Of a stretch of 64,000 nucleotides of DNA, positions 8,078 through 15,790 are shown piece by piece. The position numbers and the translations under genes are program-made. Below the pieces are notes generated by a model, which was given only the letters and a program-made list of their open reading frames with translations, ran no database searches and had not been told where the DNA came from. Numbering within the stretch: position 1 is the stretch's first letter; the number at the start of each line of letters is the position of its first letter. The DNA is taken from assembly GCA_005888325.1 (NCBI GenBank), contig VAWU01000013.1, forward strand, positions 51,691 to 115,690. The letters run 5' to 3'. This stretch comes from Actinomycetota bacterium. GTDB taxonomy: Bacteria; Actinomycetota; Acidimicrobiia; Acidimicrobiales; AC-14.

Positions 8078-9046
8078 ATGAGCACGCGACCGGCGATCGT
8101 CGTCGAACGTCTGCAGAAGGCGTTCGGCACGGTCCGCGCGCTCGACGGCATCGACCTCACCGTGCCCCAGGGCACCGTGCTCGGCCTGCTGGGCCCCAAC
8201 GGTGCGGGCAAGACCACCGTCGTGCGCATCCTGACCACGCTGCTCGCGCCCGACGGGGGCCACGCCGAAGTGGCCGGCTTCGACGTCGTGCGTGACGCGG
8301 TCCGCCTCCGTTCGGCGATCGGGCTCGCGGGCCAGTTCGCAGCCGTGGACGAAATGCTGACCGGGCGCGAGAACCTCGAGCTGGTCGGGCGGCTCTACCA
8401 CCTGGGCCGCGCCGAGGCCCGAGAGCGGTCCGCCGATGTGCTCGAGCGGTTCGACCTCGTCGACGCCGCCGACCGCACGGTGAAGACCTACTCGGGCGGG
8501 ATGCGGCGCCGCCTCGATCTGGGCGCCAGCCTGGTCGGGCGCCCGGTGGTGCTGTTCCTCGACGAGCCCACCACCGGCCTCGATCCCCGCAGCCGCATCG
8601 GATTGTGGGAGGTCATCGAGCAGCTGGTCGATCGAGGCACCACGCTGCTGCTGACGACGCAGTACCTCGAGGAGGCCGACAAGCTCGCCGACGCCATCGC
8701 CGTGATCGACCACGGCCGGGTCATCGCCGAAGGCACCGCCGACGAGCTCAAGTCGCAGGTCGGCGGCGACGTGCTCGAGCTCGTCGTCGTCCGCCGCGAG
8801 CAGCTGAAGGACGCGGTGACGGCCATCGCGCCGCTCACGTGCGGCGAGCCCCAGCTCGACGAGGACACCGGCCAGGTGCGTGTGCCGGTGAAGGGCGGGG
8901 CGAACGTGCTCGCCGAGGCCGTGCGCCACCTCGACGCCGCAGGTGTGGCGATCGCCGACCTGGCCCTGCACCGGCCCACGCTCGACGACGTCTTCCTCGC
9001 GCTCACGGGTCGCGCTACCGCGGCCGAGGCCGGAGTCGCGTCGTGA
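8078..9046 (+). CDS. ABC-2 exporter ATPase, DrrA family
   Basis: A 322-residue ATPase. Walker A GPNGAGKTT lies at about residues 39-47, the signature is YSGGMRRRLDLG, and Walker B is VVLFLDEPTTGLDPRSR. The C-terminal extension after residue 220 (ELVVVRREQLKDAV to LDDVFLALTG) is typical of DrrA/daunorubicin-type ATPases that energise drug or lipid export. Start ATG 8078 is supported by the -10 box 7 nt upstream. The stop overlaps the permease GTG by 4 nt. Confidence 0.92.
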   Translation: MSTRPAIVVERLQKAFGTVRALDGIDLTVPQGTVLGLLGPNGAGKTTVVRILTTLLAPDGGHAEVAGFDVVRDAVRLRSAIGLAGQFAAVDEMLTGRENLELVGRLYHLGRAEARERSADVLERFDLVDAADRTVKTYSGGMRRRLDLGASLVGRPVVLFLDEPTTGLDPRSRIGLWEVIEQLVDRGTTLLLTTQYLEEADKLADAIAVIDHGRVIAEGTADELKSQVGGDVLELVVVRREQLKDAVTAIAPLTCGEPQLDEDTGQVRVPVKGGANVLAEAVRHLDAAGVAIADLALHRPTLDDVFLALTGRATAAEAGVAS

Positions 9047-9819
9047 GCTCGTCGCCCGCCTCGTTGTCCTGGGCGGTCACCGACGCGATCGCGATGACGC
9101 GGCGCAACCTGGTGCGGTACGTCCGCGTGCCCAACCTGCTCGTGTTCTCGACCATCCAGCCGGTGATGTTCGTGCTCCTCTTCACCTACGTCTTCGGCGG
9201 GGCGGTGCGCATCCCCAGTGGGTCCTACAAGGACTTCCTGCTGCCGGGGATCCTCGTCCAGACGGTGATCTTCGGTTCCACGCAGACGGGCGTCGGTCTC
9301 GCCGATGACCTGTCGCGAGGCATGATCGACCGCTTTCGCTCGCTCCCAATGGCGCGCTCCGCGGTGCTCGCGGGACGCACGCTGTCCGATACCGTGCGCA
9401 ACCTCTTCGTCGTGCTGCTGATGATCGGAGTCGGGCTCCTCATCGGGTTCCGCTTCCACGCCGGGTTCATCTCAGCCGTGGGGGCGATCGTGCTGGCCGT
9501 GCTGTTCGGTCTCGCCTTCTCGTGGATCTCGGCGTTCATCGGCATGGCGGTGCGCGACGTCGAATCGGCGCAGACGGCCGGGTTCATCTGGATCTTCCCT
9601 CTCGTCTTCGCCAGCGCGGTGTTCGTGCCCGTCGCCACCATGCCCGGCTGGTTGCAGTCGTTCGCGCGCGTCAACCCGGTGACCAACACGGCTGAAGCCG
9701 TGCGCGCGCTCTGCCAGGGCGGCCCCACCGCCACGCACGTCTTCCACTCGATGGCGTGGATCCTGGGCATCCTCCTCGTGTTCGTCCCGCTCTCGGTTCG
9801 CCGCTACCGGCGCGTCTGA
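9043..9819 (+). CDS. ABC-2 type permease, DrrB family
   Basis: A 258-residue membrane protein with about six hydrophobic segments. Family marks are the N-terminal TRRNLVRYVRVPNLLVFSTI, the motif LLPGILVQTVIF, the amphipathic GMIDRFRSLPMARSAVL and a C-terminal SFARVNPVTN stretch. It pairs with the preceding ATPase to export a hydrophobic substrate, which the sequence does not identify. The GTG start overlaps the ATPase stop (GTGA). Confidence 0.9.
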   Translation: MSSSPASLSWAVTDAIAMTRRNLVRYVRVPNLLVFSTIQPVMFVLLFTYVFGGAVRIPSGSYKDFLLPGILVQTVIFGSTQTGVGLADDLSRGMIDRFRSLPMARSAVLAGRTLSDTVRNLFVVLLMIGVGLLIGFRFHAGFISAVGAIVLAVLFGLAFSWISAFIGMAVRDVESAQTAGFIWIFPLVFASAVFVPVATMPGWLQSFARVNPVTNTAEAVRALCQGGPTATHVFHSMAWILGILLVFVPLSVRRYRRV

Positions 9820-9975
9820 GCCTCCCGCCGGCTCGGCGACGCGTCAGGCGAACACCTCGACGAGGTGGTGGGCGGTGAGGTCGAGCTGCGGCGTCGCATC
9901 GCGGGGATGAGACCGTCGAGGGCGATCACGCGCCGGGCTCCATACACTTCGAATCTGGCACCGCGCGTCGGCCGG

Positions 9976-9981
9976 TACGCT
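9976..9981 (+). promoter_or_regulatory. Probable -10 box for tRNA-Lys
   Basis: TACGCT ends 9 nt before the mature tRNA 5' end; a matching -35 box is not obvious. The rest of the 9820-9990 gap shows no gene. Confidence 0.45.
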
Positions 9982-9990
9982 CGGCGCGCC

Positions 9991-10062
9991 GGGGGCGTAG
10001 GTCAGTGGCAGACCGGCAGACTTTTAATCTGCGCGTCGGGAGTTCGATCCTCCCCGCCCCCA
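9991..10062 (+). tRNA. tRNA-Lys (TTT anticodon)
   Basis: A 72-nt cloverleaf. The acceptor stem GGGGGCG pairs with CGCCCCC (10055-10061), the D-arm is GGTC/GACC, the anticodon stem GCAGA/TCTGC holds the loop CTTTTAA with anticodon TTT at 10023-10025, and the T-arm GGGAG/CTCCC holds TTCGATC. Discriminator base A10062; the CCA end is not encoded. Confidence 0.96.
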
Positions 10063-10141
10063 CGACGTAGCCCTCACCACATCACCCCGCGATGTCACGC
10101 GTCGGGTTTGCGGACGCGGCGACGGGGGGAGGCACCCGGAC

Positions 10142-10216
10142 ATGTCTATCGGTGTCGGCACCCTCGTCGTGATCCTGCTGGTCCTTCTGATCCTGTACGT
10201 CGCGCGCCGCGCCTGA
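10142..10216 (+). CDS. 24-residue single-span membrane peptide
   Basis: MSIGVGTLVVILLVLLILYV followed by ARRA is a complete 24-residue ORF: a near-perfect single membrane helix with a positively charged C-terminal tail, implying N-out/C-in topology. A strong GGGGGGAGG sequence lies 9 nt before the ATG. Mini membrane proteins of this kind are known in actinobacteria, but I cannot assign a function. It lies between tRNA-Lys and the DksA-like gene. Confidence 0.6.
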   Translation: MSIGVGTLVVILLVLLILYVARRA

Positions 10217-10254
10217 CCGTCACTCCTCCGTAACCGGGTAACCCCGCAGCTGGG

Positions 10255-10260
10255 TAACGT
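10255..10260 (+). promoter_or_regulatory. -10 box, leaderless type, for DksA/TraR-like gene
   Basis: TAACGT, 5 nt before ATG 10266; GGTAAC repeats precede it. Spacing is at the short end of the set seen here. Confidence 0.45.
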
Positions 10261-10265
10261 GGTGC

Positions 10266-10649
10266 ATGCACACCGACGAGGCCCGCCAGCGGTTGGAAGA
10301 CGAGCGAACCCGCCTCGAAGGCGTGCGCGAGACGTTTGCCGACGAGCACCTCCACGAGGAGACCGAGACCGAGAACCTCTCGGAGCTGTCGGGCCTCGGC
10401 CAACATCAGGCCGACACCGGCACCGAGACCTTCGAGCGCGAGAAGGACCTCTCGATCCTCGAGCGGGTCGAGAGTGAGCTGAGCGACGTCGAGCACGCGC
10501 TCAACCGGCTCGACGACGGCACCTACGGTCTGTGCGCCGCATGCGGGAAGCCCATCGGTGACACCCGGCTCGAGGCCATGCCGGCCACCCGCTTCTGCGT
10601 CGACGATCAGGCGGTCGCCGAGGGCCAGGTCCCCCGGCCCGCCGGCTAG
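10266..10649 (+). CDS. DksA/TraR-family zinc-finger protein missing one Cys
   Basis: A 127-residue protein with an acidic helical N-terminal half (DERTRLEGVRETFADEHL onward) and a C-terminal zinc-finger-like region GLCAACGKPIGDTRLEAMPA ending in RFCVDD. DksA/TraR proteins bind the RNA polymerase secondary channel and modulate initiation. The usual four-Cys finger has Cys90, Cys93 and Cys111, but the fourth position (114) is Asp, so metal binding may be lost or use another ligand. The UbiB-like gene follows by 16 nt, suggesting a shared transcript. Confidence 0.8.
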   Translation: MHTDEARQRLEDERTRLEGVRETFADEHLHEETETENLSELSGLGQHQADTGTETFEREKDLSILERVESELSDVEHALNRLDDGTYGLCAACGKPIGDTRLEAMPATRFCVDDQAVAEGQVPRPAG

Positions 10650-10665
10650 CGCGCGCCGGCCGACG

Positions 10666-12108
10666 TTGCGCAAGGGGATCCCGCTCGGGGTCGCGACCGG
10701 TCTGCTCGCCGGTGCGGGTGTCGGCGTCGCCCTCTCCGACCACGAGCGGCGACACCGGCTCGAGCGCCAGGCGCGCGTCTGGCGCCTCACGACCCGGCGC
10801 GGTGCGCACTGGGCGACGATGAAGGTGCGCGGGAGGAGGGCGACCGATGCGGAGCGGGCCCGCCTCGAGGAGCAGTTCGCCATCCGCACGGCCGAGGACG
10901 TGGCCCAGGTGCTCGGCAACATGAAGGGCGCCATCATGAAGGCGGGTCAGATGATCTCCTTCATCGCCGAGGGGTTGCCGCCCGAAGCCCAGGCCGCGCT
11001 CGCGACCCTCCAGGCCGACGTGCCGCCGATGGCGCCGAGCCTGGCCGAGGGCGTGATCCGCGCCGAGCTCGGCGCCGACCCCGAGAAGCTCTTCCTCGAG
11101 TGGAACCGGGTGCCGGTCGCCGCCGCGTCCATCGGTCAGGTGCACCGGGCGGTCATGCCCGACGGGCGGGTGGTCGCGGTGAAGGTGCAGTACCCCGGCG
11201 TCGACAAGGCCATCAAGAGCGACCTCGACAACGCGGAGATGCTCTACGGGCTGTTCGCGTCGTTCGCGCTCAAGAACATGGACGTCAAGGGCCTGGTCGA
11301 CGAGCTCCGCGCGCGCATGGGCGACGAGCTCGACTACCGGCTGGAGGCCCGGTGCCAGGCCGAGTTCGCGGTGCGCTACCGCGGCCACCCGTTCATCCAC
11401 GTGCCCGAGGTCGTGCCCGAGCGCTCGACCCGGCGGGTCATCACGAGCGAGTGGGTCGGCGGGGTCAACTGGGCCGAGCTGCTGGCGACCGCGTCCCCCG
11501 AGGCGAAGCAACAGGCAGCCGAGATCCTCTTTCGCTTCGCAGAGGGCTCGATCTGGCACCACGGCGTCTTCAACGGCGACCCCCACCCGGGCAACTACCG
11601 GTTCCTGCCCGACGGCACCGTCACCTTCCTCGACTTCGGGCTCGTCAAGCGCTGGTCACCAGGTGAGCTCGAGAGCCTGAGCCCCATCCTCGACGCCATC
11701 CTGCGCAGCGACCCCGACGGCACCGAGGCGGCGCTCATCGAGGCGGGCTTCCTGTCCGCCCATCATCCGCTCACGGCGAAGCGGATCTACGAGTACGTGA
11801 GCACGCCGTACCTTCCGTTCCAGACCGACGACTTCACCTACACGCCCGAGCACGTCGCCACCACCATCCAGACGATGATCGACCTGAACGGCGAGTTCGG
11901 TGACGTCATCCGCCAGCTCAACATGCCGCCGTCGTACGTGATCCTCGACCGGGTGGTGTGGGGGGTCAGCGCGTTGTTGGGACGCCTCGGGGCGCGCGGC
12001 AACTTTCAGGCACTGCTCGCCGAGTACCGCAAGGGCGCCCCTCCGTCGACCGAGCTCGGACAGGTCGAGGCCGCATGGCGCGCGCGACAGTCGACGGTCG
12101 CGCCGTAG
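10666..12108 (+). CDS. ABC1/UbiB-family atypical kinase
   Basis: About 480 residues. The ABC1-family marks are all present: the KxGQ motif (MKAGQMIS), the Ala-rich loop VPVAAASIGQVHRA, the VAVKVQYPG lysine strand, the catalytic NGDPHPGNY and the metal-binding FLDFGLVKR. UbiB/ADCK proteins support isoprenoid quinone or lipid metabolism, often via ATPase activity. A weakly hydrophobic N-terminal stretch GVATGLLAGAGVGVAL may associate with the membrane. The start is uncertain: TTG 10666 is the first start after the upstream stop; GTG 10558 would overlap the DksA-like gene by 92 nt. Confidence 0.85.
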   Translation: MRKGIPLGVATGLLAGAGVGVALSDHERRHRLERQARVWRLTTRRGAHWATMKVRGRRATDAERARLEEQFAIRTAEDVAQVLGNMKGAIMKAGQMISFIAEGLPPEAQAALATLQADVPPMAPSLAEGVIRAELGADPEKLFLEWNRVPVAAASIGQVHRAVMPDGRVVAVKVQYPGVDKAIKSDLDNAEMLYGLFASFALKNMDVKGLVDELRARMGDELDYRLEARCQAEFAVRYRGHPFIHVPEVVPERSTRRVITSEWVGGVNWAELLATASPEAKQQAAEILFRFAEGSIWHHGVFNGDPHPGNYRFLPDGTVTFLDFGLVKRWSPGELESLSPILDAILRSDPDGTEAALIEAGFLSAHHPLTAKRIYEYVSTPYLPFQTDDFTYTPEHVATTIQTMIDLNGEFGDVIRQLNMPPSYVILDRVVWGVSALLGRLGARGNFQALLAEYRKGAPPSTELGQVEAAWRARQSTVAP

Positions 12109-12124
12109 CTCGTCGTGGCGGCAC

Positions 12125-12601
12125 TCAGTCGCCGGCGTCGAGGCCCTTCGCCATGAGCCAGCCGCGCGCCCGTTCGGTCCGCGGGTAGCGGTCGACGAGC
12201 GCCCAGAACTCCGGCCCGTGCGTCGCCTCGACGAGGTGCGCGAGCTCGTGCACGATCACGTAGTCGAGGACCCATCCCGGCTCGCGCGCCAGGCGGGAGG
12301 CGAGGCGGATGGAGCGCTGCGCCGGCGTGCACGAGCCCCACAGCGAGCGCTGGCGGTCCGACCACTCGACCGACACCGGATGGGGGAGCTCGTAGCGCCG
12401 GGCCAGGGCGGCGACCCGGGCGCGCAGGTCGATGTGGTCGGATGACCGGCGACGCTCGAAGCGCCGCACCATCTCGCCCACCCAGTGCTGCTCCTCGGCG
12501 CGGCTCATGCAGGCGGGGATCGCCACGCGCAGCACCCCCCCGACCTCCCATGCCTCCACGGTCTTGCGCCGCCGGGCGCTCCGCACGACCTCCACATTCA
12601 T
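12125..12601 (-). CDS. YgjP-like (DUF45) zinc metallopeptidase
   Basis: A 158-residue protein with the zinc signature IVHELAHLVEATHGPEFW, in which HELAH plus the downstream His matches the YgjP/SprT-like fold. The RQRSLWGSCTP stretch ahead of it is also diagnostic of the family. Substrates are unknown; in some bacteria the gene accompanies restriction systems, but not here. ATG 12601 is preferred since TAGCTT lies 8 nt before it. It is convergent with the UbiB-like gene (16-nt gap) and divergent from the MaoC gene (40-bp gap). Confidence 0.85.
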   Translation of the reverse strand: MNVEVVRSARRRKTVEAWEVGGVLRVAIPACMSRAEEQHWVGEMVRRFERRRSSDHIDLRARVAALARRYELPHPVSVEWSDRQRSLWGSCTPAQRSIRLASRLAREPGWVLDYVIVHELAHLVEATHGPEFWALVDRYPRTERARGWLMAKGLDAGD

Positions 12602-12609
12602 CGCTCGGA

Positions 12610-12633
12610 AAGCTAATAGGGCTGGACTACCGT
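12610..12633. promoter_or_regulatory. Back-to-back leaderless -10 boxes in a 40-bp divergent gap
   Basis: Minus strand TAGCTT (12615-12610) is 8 nt before ATG 12601. Plus strand TACCGT (12628-12633) is 8 nt before ATG 12642. The two core promoters overlap each other's -35 region, so firing of one should hinder the other. Confidence 0.55.
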
Positions 12634-12641
12634 CTCCGCAC

Positions 12642-13475
12642 ATGGCACTTCCCATCGAGAAGCTCGGCACCCGCTACGCCGAGCGCACCGACACGATCGA
12701 CCCCGACAGGGCCAAGGCCTACGCGGCAGCCACCAACGACGACAATCCCGCCTACGAGTCGGGCAAGTACGCGCCGCCGATCTTCGGGGTGGTGCCGACG
12801 TGGGACGCAATGCTGCTCGCGGCGGCCGACGTGATCCCGCCCGACGCGCTGCCTTTCATCGTGCACGGCGAGCAGGACATGCACTTCCATCAGCCGCTGG
12901 TGCCGGGCGCGGAGCTCACGACCGCGGCCGAGGCCCACAGCGTGCGCGTCGGCCGCTCGGGCACGCGCTTCACGACCCGCATCATGAGCAACGACGTCGA
13001 CGGCAGGACGGTCATGGAGGTGTTCAGCACCACGTTCATCCGCGGCATGAGCGACGGAGACAGCGGAGGCCCGGACAAGCCCGTCCACGCTCTTCCTCCC
13101 GACCACGGGGAGCCCGTGGCCACGTTCACCGTGCACGTCGACGACGACCAGACCTACCGCTACCGCGACGCATCGGGCGACACCATGCCGATCCACGTCG
13201 ACGACGCGTTCGCCAAGAGCGTCGGCCTGCCCGGCATCATCGTGCACGGCCTCTGCACGATGGCCATGTGCAGCCAGGCTGTGGTGAAGACGGTGGCGGG
13301 CGGCGACCCGAGCCGGTTGAGGCGTCTGGCCGTGCGGTTCTCCAAACCCGTGCTCCCGGGCAACGACGTCGTCACGACGATCTACGACATCGGTAACGGC
13401 GCGTACGCGTTCGAGGCGACGAGCGCGGGCTCCACCGTCATCAAGGACGGCCGCGCCGAGGTGGCCCCCGCATAG
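12642..13475 (+). CDS. MaoC-like double hot-dog hydratase
   Basis: A 277-residue protein with two hot-dog halves. The N-terminal half (residues 1-145) is a degenerate FAS1/MaoC N domain, and the C-terminal half carries the hydratase-2 motif YRDASGDTMPIHVDDAFA, with the catalytic Asp and His in place but Met where Asn is usual. Such proteins hydrate (R)-specific 2-enoyl thioesters in fatty-acid or polyketide metabolism. Start ATG 12642 has TACCGT 8 nt upstream. Its TAG overlaps the start region of the MoaD-like frame (ATAG). Confidence 0.85.
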   Translation: MALPIEKLGTRYAERTDTIDPDRAKAYAAATNDDNPAYESGKYAPPIFGVVPTWDAMLLAAADVIPPDALPFIVHGEQDMHFHQPLVPGAELTTAAEAHSVRVGRSGTRFTTRIMSNDVDGRTVMEVFSTTFIRGMSDGDSGGPDKPVHALPPDHGEPVATFTVHVDDDQTYRYRDASGDTMPIHVDDAFAKSVGLPGIIVHGLCTMAMCSQAVVKTVAGGDPSRLRRLAVRFSKPVLPGNDVVTTIYDIGNGAYAFEATSAGSTVIKDGRAEVAPA

Positions 13476-13708
13476 CCACGCTGCGCCTCTTCGCAGCGGC
13501 GCGGGAAGCGGCCGGTCGCGCGACGACGACGATCGACGCGCCCACCGTCGGCGCGGTGCTCGACGAAGCCCGGGTGCTGTTCGGGGAGCACTTCGCCGCG
13601 GTGCTCGGCGCGTCGCGCGTCTGGCTCAACGGCGAGCCAGCGACCGACGACGCCGCGGTTGCCGCCGGCGACACCGTGGCCGTGCTGCCGCCCGTCTCGG
13701 GCGGCTGA
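13472..13708 (+). CDS. MoaD/ThiS-like sulfur carrier, apparently starting at ATA
   Basis: A 78-residue frame reading IATLRLFAAAREAAGRATTT and ending in VAVLPPVSGG. The ubiquitin-like fold pattern and terminal Gly-Gly (adenylated and thiocarboxylated by MoeB-type enzymes) are clear hallmarks of MoaD-type sulfur carriers. There is no ATG, GTG or TTG at the N-terminus. The codon at the expected start is ATA, overlapping the MaoC stop as ATAG, just as ATGA overlaps do elsewhere in the window. Alternatives are a -1 frameshift in GGCCCCC at 13463-13469 that fuses it to the MaoC protein, or a base error. Family confident, start uncertain. Confidence 0.75.
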   Translation: MATLRLFAAAREAAGRATTTIDAPTVGAVLDEARVLFGEHFAAVLGASRVWLNGEPATDDAAVAAGDTVAVLPPVSGG

Positions 13709-13744
13709 CCCGGTGTCCCCGTCGCCGATGTCATGGTGACGGCG

Positions 13745-14587
13745 TCAGGCTGACGGCGGGTCGCGCATGTAGTCGCGCACCAGGCGACGGGTGCGGTGGC
13801 CGGTCTGGGCCATGATCCCCCACTCGGGCGCGCCCCGGTCGGCCGCCGCGCGCACCAGGCCCCGTCGGAGCGAGTCGCCGGAGTAGCGCGTCGGGTCGAG
13901 GTCCGCGAGCACCGCGGCCCGCTTGACGACCAGCGCCACGGCTCGGTCGCTGAGACGTCGCGTGCCCACGTGGCCGTGGCGGTCGACCGGCCGGAACAAC
14001 GCGCCCCGCGTCAGCCTCGCAGCGCTCACCCAGGTCCGCCATGCCGTCACCGCGCACAGTCCCGGTCGCGAGCCGAACGGCAGCACGACCGTGCGCTCGC
14101 CGACATGCACGCGCAACCCCCGCCGGGTCGGTTGCACGTCCGCCACATCGAGCGCGACCAGCTCTGAACGCCGCAGGCCACCGCCGAAGCCGAGCAGCAG
14201 CATGGCGCGGTCGCGCGACCCGGATCTGGTCGACGGCAACGCGTGCGACATCGCCTCCAGCTCGTCGACCGAGAGCGGTGAGGTGGGCCGGAAGCGGGCG
14301 CGCTGGTCGCGTTCGACCCGCAGCGCCGCGACCCGGACGTGGATGTCGTGGGTGGGGGGTTCGAACGAGGCGGCGCGGTGCACATCGGCGATGGCGAACA
14401 CCCGGCGGCGGACGGTCGAGGCCTTGCGCGTCTCGGCCAGCTCGGCGACGTACGCGGCAACCGTCGCGGCCGTCGCCGGGAGCGCCCGTCGCCGGCGGCT
14501 GCGGCACCAGCGTTCGAAGTGCGACCAGTCGGCGCGGTAGGCACGGAGGCTGTTCGGCGACAGGGCGCGGCTGGTTGGTGAGGCGAT
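13745..14587 (-). CDS. Degenerate tyrosine recombinase/integrase, no standard start
   Basis: A frame of 280 codons with a SAM-like N-terminal domain (LSPNSLRAYRADWSHFERWC) and a catalytic domain with GLRRSEL (first Arg), SGDSLRRG (second Arg), TGHRTRRLV and the tyrosine in RDYMRD. Asp replaces the usual His of the HxLR box. No ATG, GTG or TTG exists in frame near the N-terminus; the best placed codon is ATC 14587, with TACCGT exactly 6 nt before it. It may start at a rare codon, or be a decaying gene. No attachment repeat or phage cargo is visible, and tRNA-Lys is 3.7 kb away. Confidence 0.65.
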   Translation of the reverse strand: MASPTSRALSPNSLRAYRADWSHFERWCRSRRRRALPATAATVAAYVAELAETRKASTVRRRVFAIADVHRAASFEPPTHDIHVRVAALRVERDQRARFRPTSPLSVDELEAMSHALPSTRSGSRDRAMLLLGFGGGLRRSELVALDVADVQPTRRGLRVHVGERTVVLPFGSRPGLCAVTAWRTWVSAARLTRGALFRPVDRHGHVGTRRLSDRAVALVVKRAAVLADLDPTRYSGDSLRRGLVRAAADRGAPEWGIMAQTGHRTRRLVRDYMRDPPSA

Positions 14588-14593
14588 GGGGCC

Positions 14594-14599
14594 ACGGTA
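14594..14599 (-). promoter_or_regulatory. -10-like box upstream of the integrase frame
   Basis: Minus-strand TACCGT, 6 nt before the ATC codon at 14587; same geometry as the leaderless promoters of intact genes. Confidence 0.35.
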
Positions 14600-14662
14600 C
14601 CCGTCACTTCCGATAACTCGCCCGACGTTGACCGCCGGGGGCGGCAGGCGGATGGTCGCGCC

Positions 14663-15790
14663 ATGAGCAACCCGCCCCCGATCGTGGTCGACGCCGACGG
14701 GCACGTGTGCGAGCCCGCCGACCTCTGGGAGAAGAACCTGCCCCCTCACCTGCGTGACAACAGCATCCGCCTGCGCTGGAACGCCGACACGGGTTACGAC
14801 GAGTGCTGGGTCGAGGACGGTATGGCGACCGACCGGGGGTTGGTGGGTCTCGGCAACGCCGGTCTGTCGTTCGCGGACTTCGGGCGGGGCATGCACTACG
14901 AGGAGATCAGCCCGGCCGGGTTCGACCCCCGCGAGCGTGTGAAGGTGCTCGACTCCGAGGGCATCGACCTCGCCGTCCTCTACCCCGGGCTGGGGCTGAA
15001 GCTCGGCGCGATCCGCGACGCGGAGCTGGCGGTCGCATCGTGTCGGGTCTACAACGACTGGATTGCCGGCTACGCGGCGACCGATCCGCGGCGGTTGGCG
15101 GGCGTGGGCGCGCTCCCGATGCAGGACCCGGGAGCCGCGGCCCGAGAGGCTCGCCGCATCGCCGGCGAGCTCGGGCTGCGGGGTGGCTTCTGCCGGCCCA
15201 ACCCCTACGGCGGGCACGGGCTCCATGACCCCGTGTTCGACCCTGTCTACGACGCGCTCGAGGAGGCAGGCATCCCACTCGCGCTGCACGGCGCGGGCCT
15301 CACCGACATGCCCGGCGCCTCGAGGTACCTCGGGCGGCTGATGGCGCCTGGCACCCACCACGCGGTGGTGCTGTTCTTCGACCAGTACTTGACGCTGTCC
15401 AACCTGGTCTACGGCGGGGTGCTCGAGCGCCATCCGGGCCTGAAGGTGGCCGTGCTCGAGTGCGGCGGCGGCTGGATCGCCCACTGGATGGACCGTATGG
15501 ACGAGTTCCTCGAGAGCTACGCGTGGGCAGCGGCGCCGCTGACGCTGGCACCGAGCGAGTACTTCGTGCGGCAGTGCTGGGTGTCGTTCGACCCCGGCGA
15601 GCACACCATGGGACTCCTCACCCCGGTGGTCGGCAGCGAGCGGTTCATCTGGGCCTCCGACTTCCCGCACAGTGACGCCAAGTACCCGGGCGTCGTCGAC
15701 GAGCTGCGTGAGCACACGGCCGCGATGGACGACGACGCCAAGGCCAATCTCTACGGCACCAACGCCTTGCGCATGTACGGGTTGCGCTGA
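14663..15790 (+). CDS. Amidohydrolase 2 (ACMSD-like) family metal-dependent hydrolase
   Basis: A 375-residue TIM-barrel protein. The N-terminal metal site appears as VVDADGHVCEP (DxDGH in place of HxH), with a histidine in LALHGAG and the C-terminal Asp in WASDFPHSDAKYPG. Family members decarboxylate or hydrolyse aromatic or small carboxylic substrates; proteins of this subgroup are abundant in actinobacteria with few characterised. Start ATG 14663. The TGA overlaps the next ATG by one base (TGATG), so it is co-translated with a second amidohydrolase. Confidence 0.85.
   Translation: MSNPPPIVVDADGHVCEPADLWEKNLPPHLRDNSIRLRWNADTGYDECWVEDGMATDRGLVGLGNAGLSFADFGRGMHYEEISPAGFDPRERVKVLDSEGIDLAVLYPGLGLKLGAIRDAELAVASCRVYNDWIAGYAATDPRRLAGVGALPMQDPGAAAREARRIAGELGLRGGFCRPNPYGGHGLHDPVFDPVYDALEEAGIPLALHGAGLTDMPGASRYLGRLMAPGTHHAVVLFFDQYLTLSNLVYGGVLERHPGLKVAVLECGGGWIAHWMDRMDEFLESYAWAAAPLTLAPSEYFVRQCWVSFDPGEHTMGLLTPVVGSERFIWASDFPHSDAKYPGVVDELREHTAAMDDDAKANLYGTNALRMYGLR

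Noticed and set aside
9843-9950. Minus-strand fragment ending TPQLDLTAHHLVEVFA, with RVIALDGLIPAM in another frame
   Set aside because: It resembles the end of a real protein, but there is no start and the two parts need a frameshift; too short to call a pseudogene.
13463-13475. Programmed -1 frameshift fusing MaoC and MoaD
   Set aside because: The C-run is a possible slip site, but no stimulating structure was evident and an ATAG overlap start is simpler; kept only as an alternative.
9991-14600. Integrative element between tRNA-Lys and the integrase
   Set aside because: No repeat of the tRNA 3' end was seen near the integrase, and the genes between are ordinary chromosomal ones with matching composition.
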